From JAZDLC01 sp043802345 (GTDB lineage: Bacteria > Planctomycetota > B15-G4 > JADJEK01), in contig JAZDLC010000046.1 of assembly GCA_043802345.1 (NCBI GenBank), positions 1 through 25,338 on the forward strand: DNA of 25,338 nt, given 5' to 3'. The notes under the pieces are model-generated. The model saw nothing but the letters and a program-made list of their open reading frames with translations, was not told where the DNA came from and did no database searches. This document shows, one piece after another, positions 24,405 to 25,338 of the stretch. The translations under genes and the position numbers were made by a program. Each line of letters begins with the position of its first letter. Positions within the stretch are counted from its first letter, which is position 1.

Positions 24405-25066
24405 ATCGGCGGGAACTGGCGGCTCGAATCGACCACACCCTGCTCAGGCCGGACGCCACCGCCCTGGAGATCCTGGCGCTCGCGGACGAGGGAATGGCGC
24501 TCGGCTGCGCCGCGGTCTGCGTCAACGGCTGCCGGGTAAGGCTGGTGGCGGACCGCCTCGCCGGCGGCCCCGTGAAGGCCTGCGCCGTCGTTGGATTTCC
24601 CCTCGGAGCCGGCGACAAGGTGGCCAGGGCGGCTGAGGCGGCGCGGGCCAGGGAGCAGGGGGCCCGGGAGATCGACATGGTGGCGAACCTGGGAGCCTTG
24701 AAGGACGGGGAGTTCAATCTGTTCCGGGACGACGTGGCCGGGGTGGTGGCAGCGGCCGGGGAGGCGCTGGTGAAGGTGATCCTCGAGACCTGCTTGCTGA
24801 CCGACGAGGAGAAGAGACGCGCGGCGGAACTCGCCGTGGAAGCGGGAGCCGCCTACGTCAAGACATCCACCGGGTTCAGCAAGGGAGGGGCGACCGTCGC
24901 CGACGTGGCCCTGCTCCGCCAGGCCGTTCGCGGCCGGGCCCGGATCAAGGCCTCTGGCGGCATCAAGGACGCTCCGTTCGCCCTGGCCTTGATCGAGGCG
25001 GGAGCGGACCGGCTCGGAATGAGCGGGACCGCGGCCCTGCTGGCGGAGCTGAAGGCTGACGAATGA
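24401..25066 (+). CDS. deoC: Deoxyribose-phosphate aldolase
   Basis: 221-residue class I aldolase cleaving 2-deoxyribose-5-phosphate into acetaldehyde and glyceraldehyde-3-phosphate. The Schiff-base Lys is K154 in AAYVKTSTGFSKGG; the second active-site Lys is K183 in RIKASGGIK; the acidic partner is D92 in REIDMVANLG. IDHTLLRPDAT at the N-terminus and GADRLGMSG near the end complete the TIM-barrel signature, and the length matches short bacterial DeoC proteins. GTG 24401 overlaps the phosphorylase stop by four bases. With the phosphorylase it turns purine deoxynucleosides into central metabolites; a phosphopentomutase would be needed between the two steps and is not in this window. Confidence 0.95.
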   Translation: MNRRELAARIDHTLLRPDATALEILALADEGMALGCAAVCVNGCRVRLVADRLAGGPVKACAVVGFPLGAGDKVARAAEAARAREQGAREIDMVANLGALKDGEFNLFRDDVAGVVAAAGEALVKVILETCLLTDEEKRRAAELAVEAGAAYVKTSTGFSKGGATVADVALLRQAVRGRARIKASGGIKDAPFALALIEAGADRLGMSGTAALLAELKADE

Positions 25067-25084
25067 AGGCTTGAGGGAAAGCCG

Positions 25085-25318
25085 TTAGGACCCGCCGTTG
25101 CCGATCGCCTCGACAGGACACTGCTCCAGCGCCTCCTTGCACTGTTCCAGCTCCTCGTCGTTCTCCGGCTGCTTGAAGACCACGTCGTGGTCGCCGTCGT
25201 CACTCTCCTTGAAGTTGGATGGAGCGAGATCGACACAGAGGGAGCAGAGGATGCACTGCTTGTCGACAAACCAGGTCCCCTCCTTGTTGTCCTCCCACTT
25301 TTCTGCAACATCAGCCAT
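25085..25318 (-). CDS. Single-cluster ferredoxin
   Basis: 77-residue acidic, soluble electron carrier. Cys22, Cys25 and Cys28 (CILCSLC) plus Cys67 (EQCPVEAI) give the CxxCxxC...CP arrangement of a single [4Fe-4S] ferredoxin; an extra Cys60 (EQCKEALEQC) could support a disulfide or an alternative cluster form. The N-terminus MADVAEKWEDNKEGTWFVDKQ resembles short ferredoxins of bacteria with anaerobic or low-potential electron transfer. AGGAG with an eight-base gap precedes ATG 25318. It converges on deoC with an 18-base gap and its promoter lies at or beyond the right edge. Redox partner unknown. Confidence 0.9.
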   Translation of the reverse strand: MADVAEKWEDNKEGTWFVDKQCILCSLCVDLAPSNFKESDDGDHDVVFKQPENDEELEQCKEALEQCPVEAIGNGGS

Positions 25319-25338
25319 ATCGCTAACTCCTCAAGGCA

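Overview
This window is high-GC DNA from a diderm, probably uncultivated bacterium. An OmpH/Skp-like envelope protein and a secretin imply an outer membrane. GTG starts, four-base gene overlaps and long shadow frames in antisense fit a GC-rich genome. One secreted beta-propeller protein ends in a Cys/Gly-rich module that I associate with Planctomycetota-like and related environmental genomes. That is only a hint, and Acidobacteriota or FCB-type lineages are equally possible. I saw no tRNA, rRNA, CRISPR array, insertion sequence or phage gene.

Layout. Positions 1-2788 hold a 5'-truncated AGCS sodium:amino-acid symporter (+), whose end overlaps a convergent CaCA Na+/Ca2+ exchanger (-). Positions 2886-7780 hold three minus-strand genes: a secreted YVTN beta-propeller protein, an Ap4A phosphorylase-like HIT protein and an M29-type metallopeptidase. 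Positions 7781-8295 are intergenic, with inverted repeats, a hairpin and a good sigma-54 promoter. Positions 8296-17073 are a regulatory block. It contains a membrane histidine kinase, its NtrC-type sigma-54 response regulator and a very large (1884-residue) membrane-spanning protein. The large protein runs from a CBM9-like ectodomain through five predicted TM segments, HAMP, a GAF-like domain and a degenerate GGDEF to a full sigma-54 AAA+ activator domain and a C-terminal winged helix. After a 347-base regulatory-looking gap come a short OmpH/Skp-like protein and a compact secretin (17421-19453). Positions 19483-21657 encode the rRNA methyltransferase RlmKL (-), divergent from an ABC ATPase/permease pair (+). 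Last come a purine nucleoside phosphorylase/deoxyribose-phosphate aldolase operon (+) and a small ferredoxin (-).

How it may work together. The centre looks like an envelope-sensing sigma-54 circuit. The kinase/regulator operon has its own -24/-12 promoter, so it may be autoregulated or driven by the big activator. The big activator could sense an extracytoplasmic ligand, possibly carbohydrate-like, and act directly on transcription from the membrane. The nearest plausible output is the OmpH-like/secretin operon, which has a sigma-54-like element with an inverted repeat about 100 bp upstream of it. This regulatory link is inference. The domain order and motifs are read directly from the translations.

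Several genes (Ap4A phosphorylase, RlmKL, ABC ATPase, perhaps the giant activator) have a TAnnnT box 7-8 bases before ATG, which suggests leaderless transcripts in this organism.
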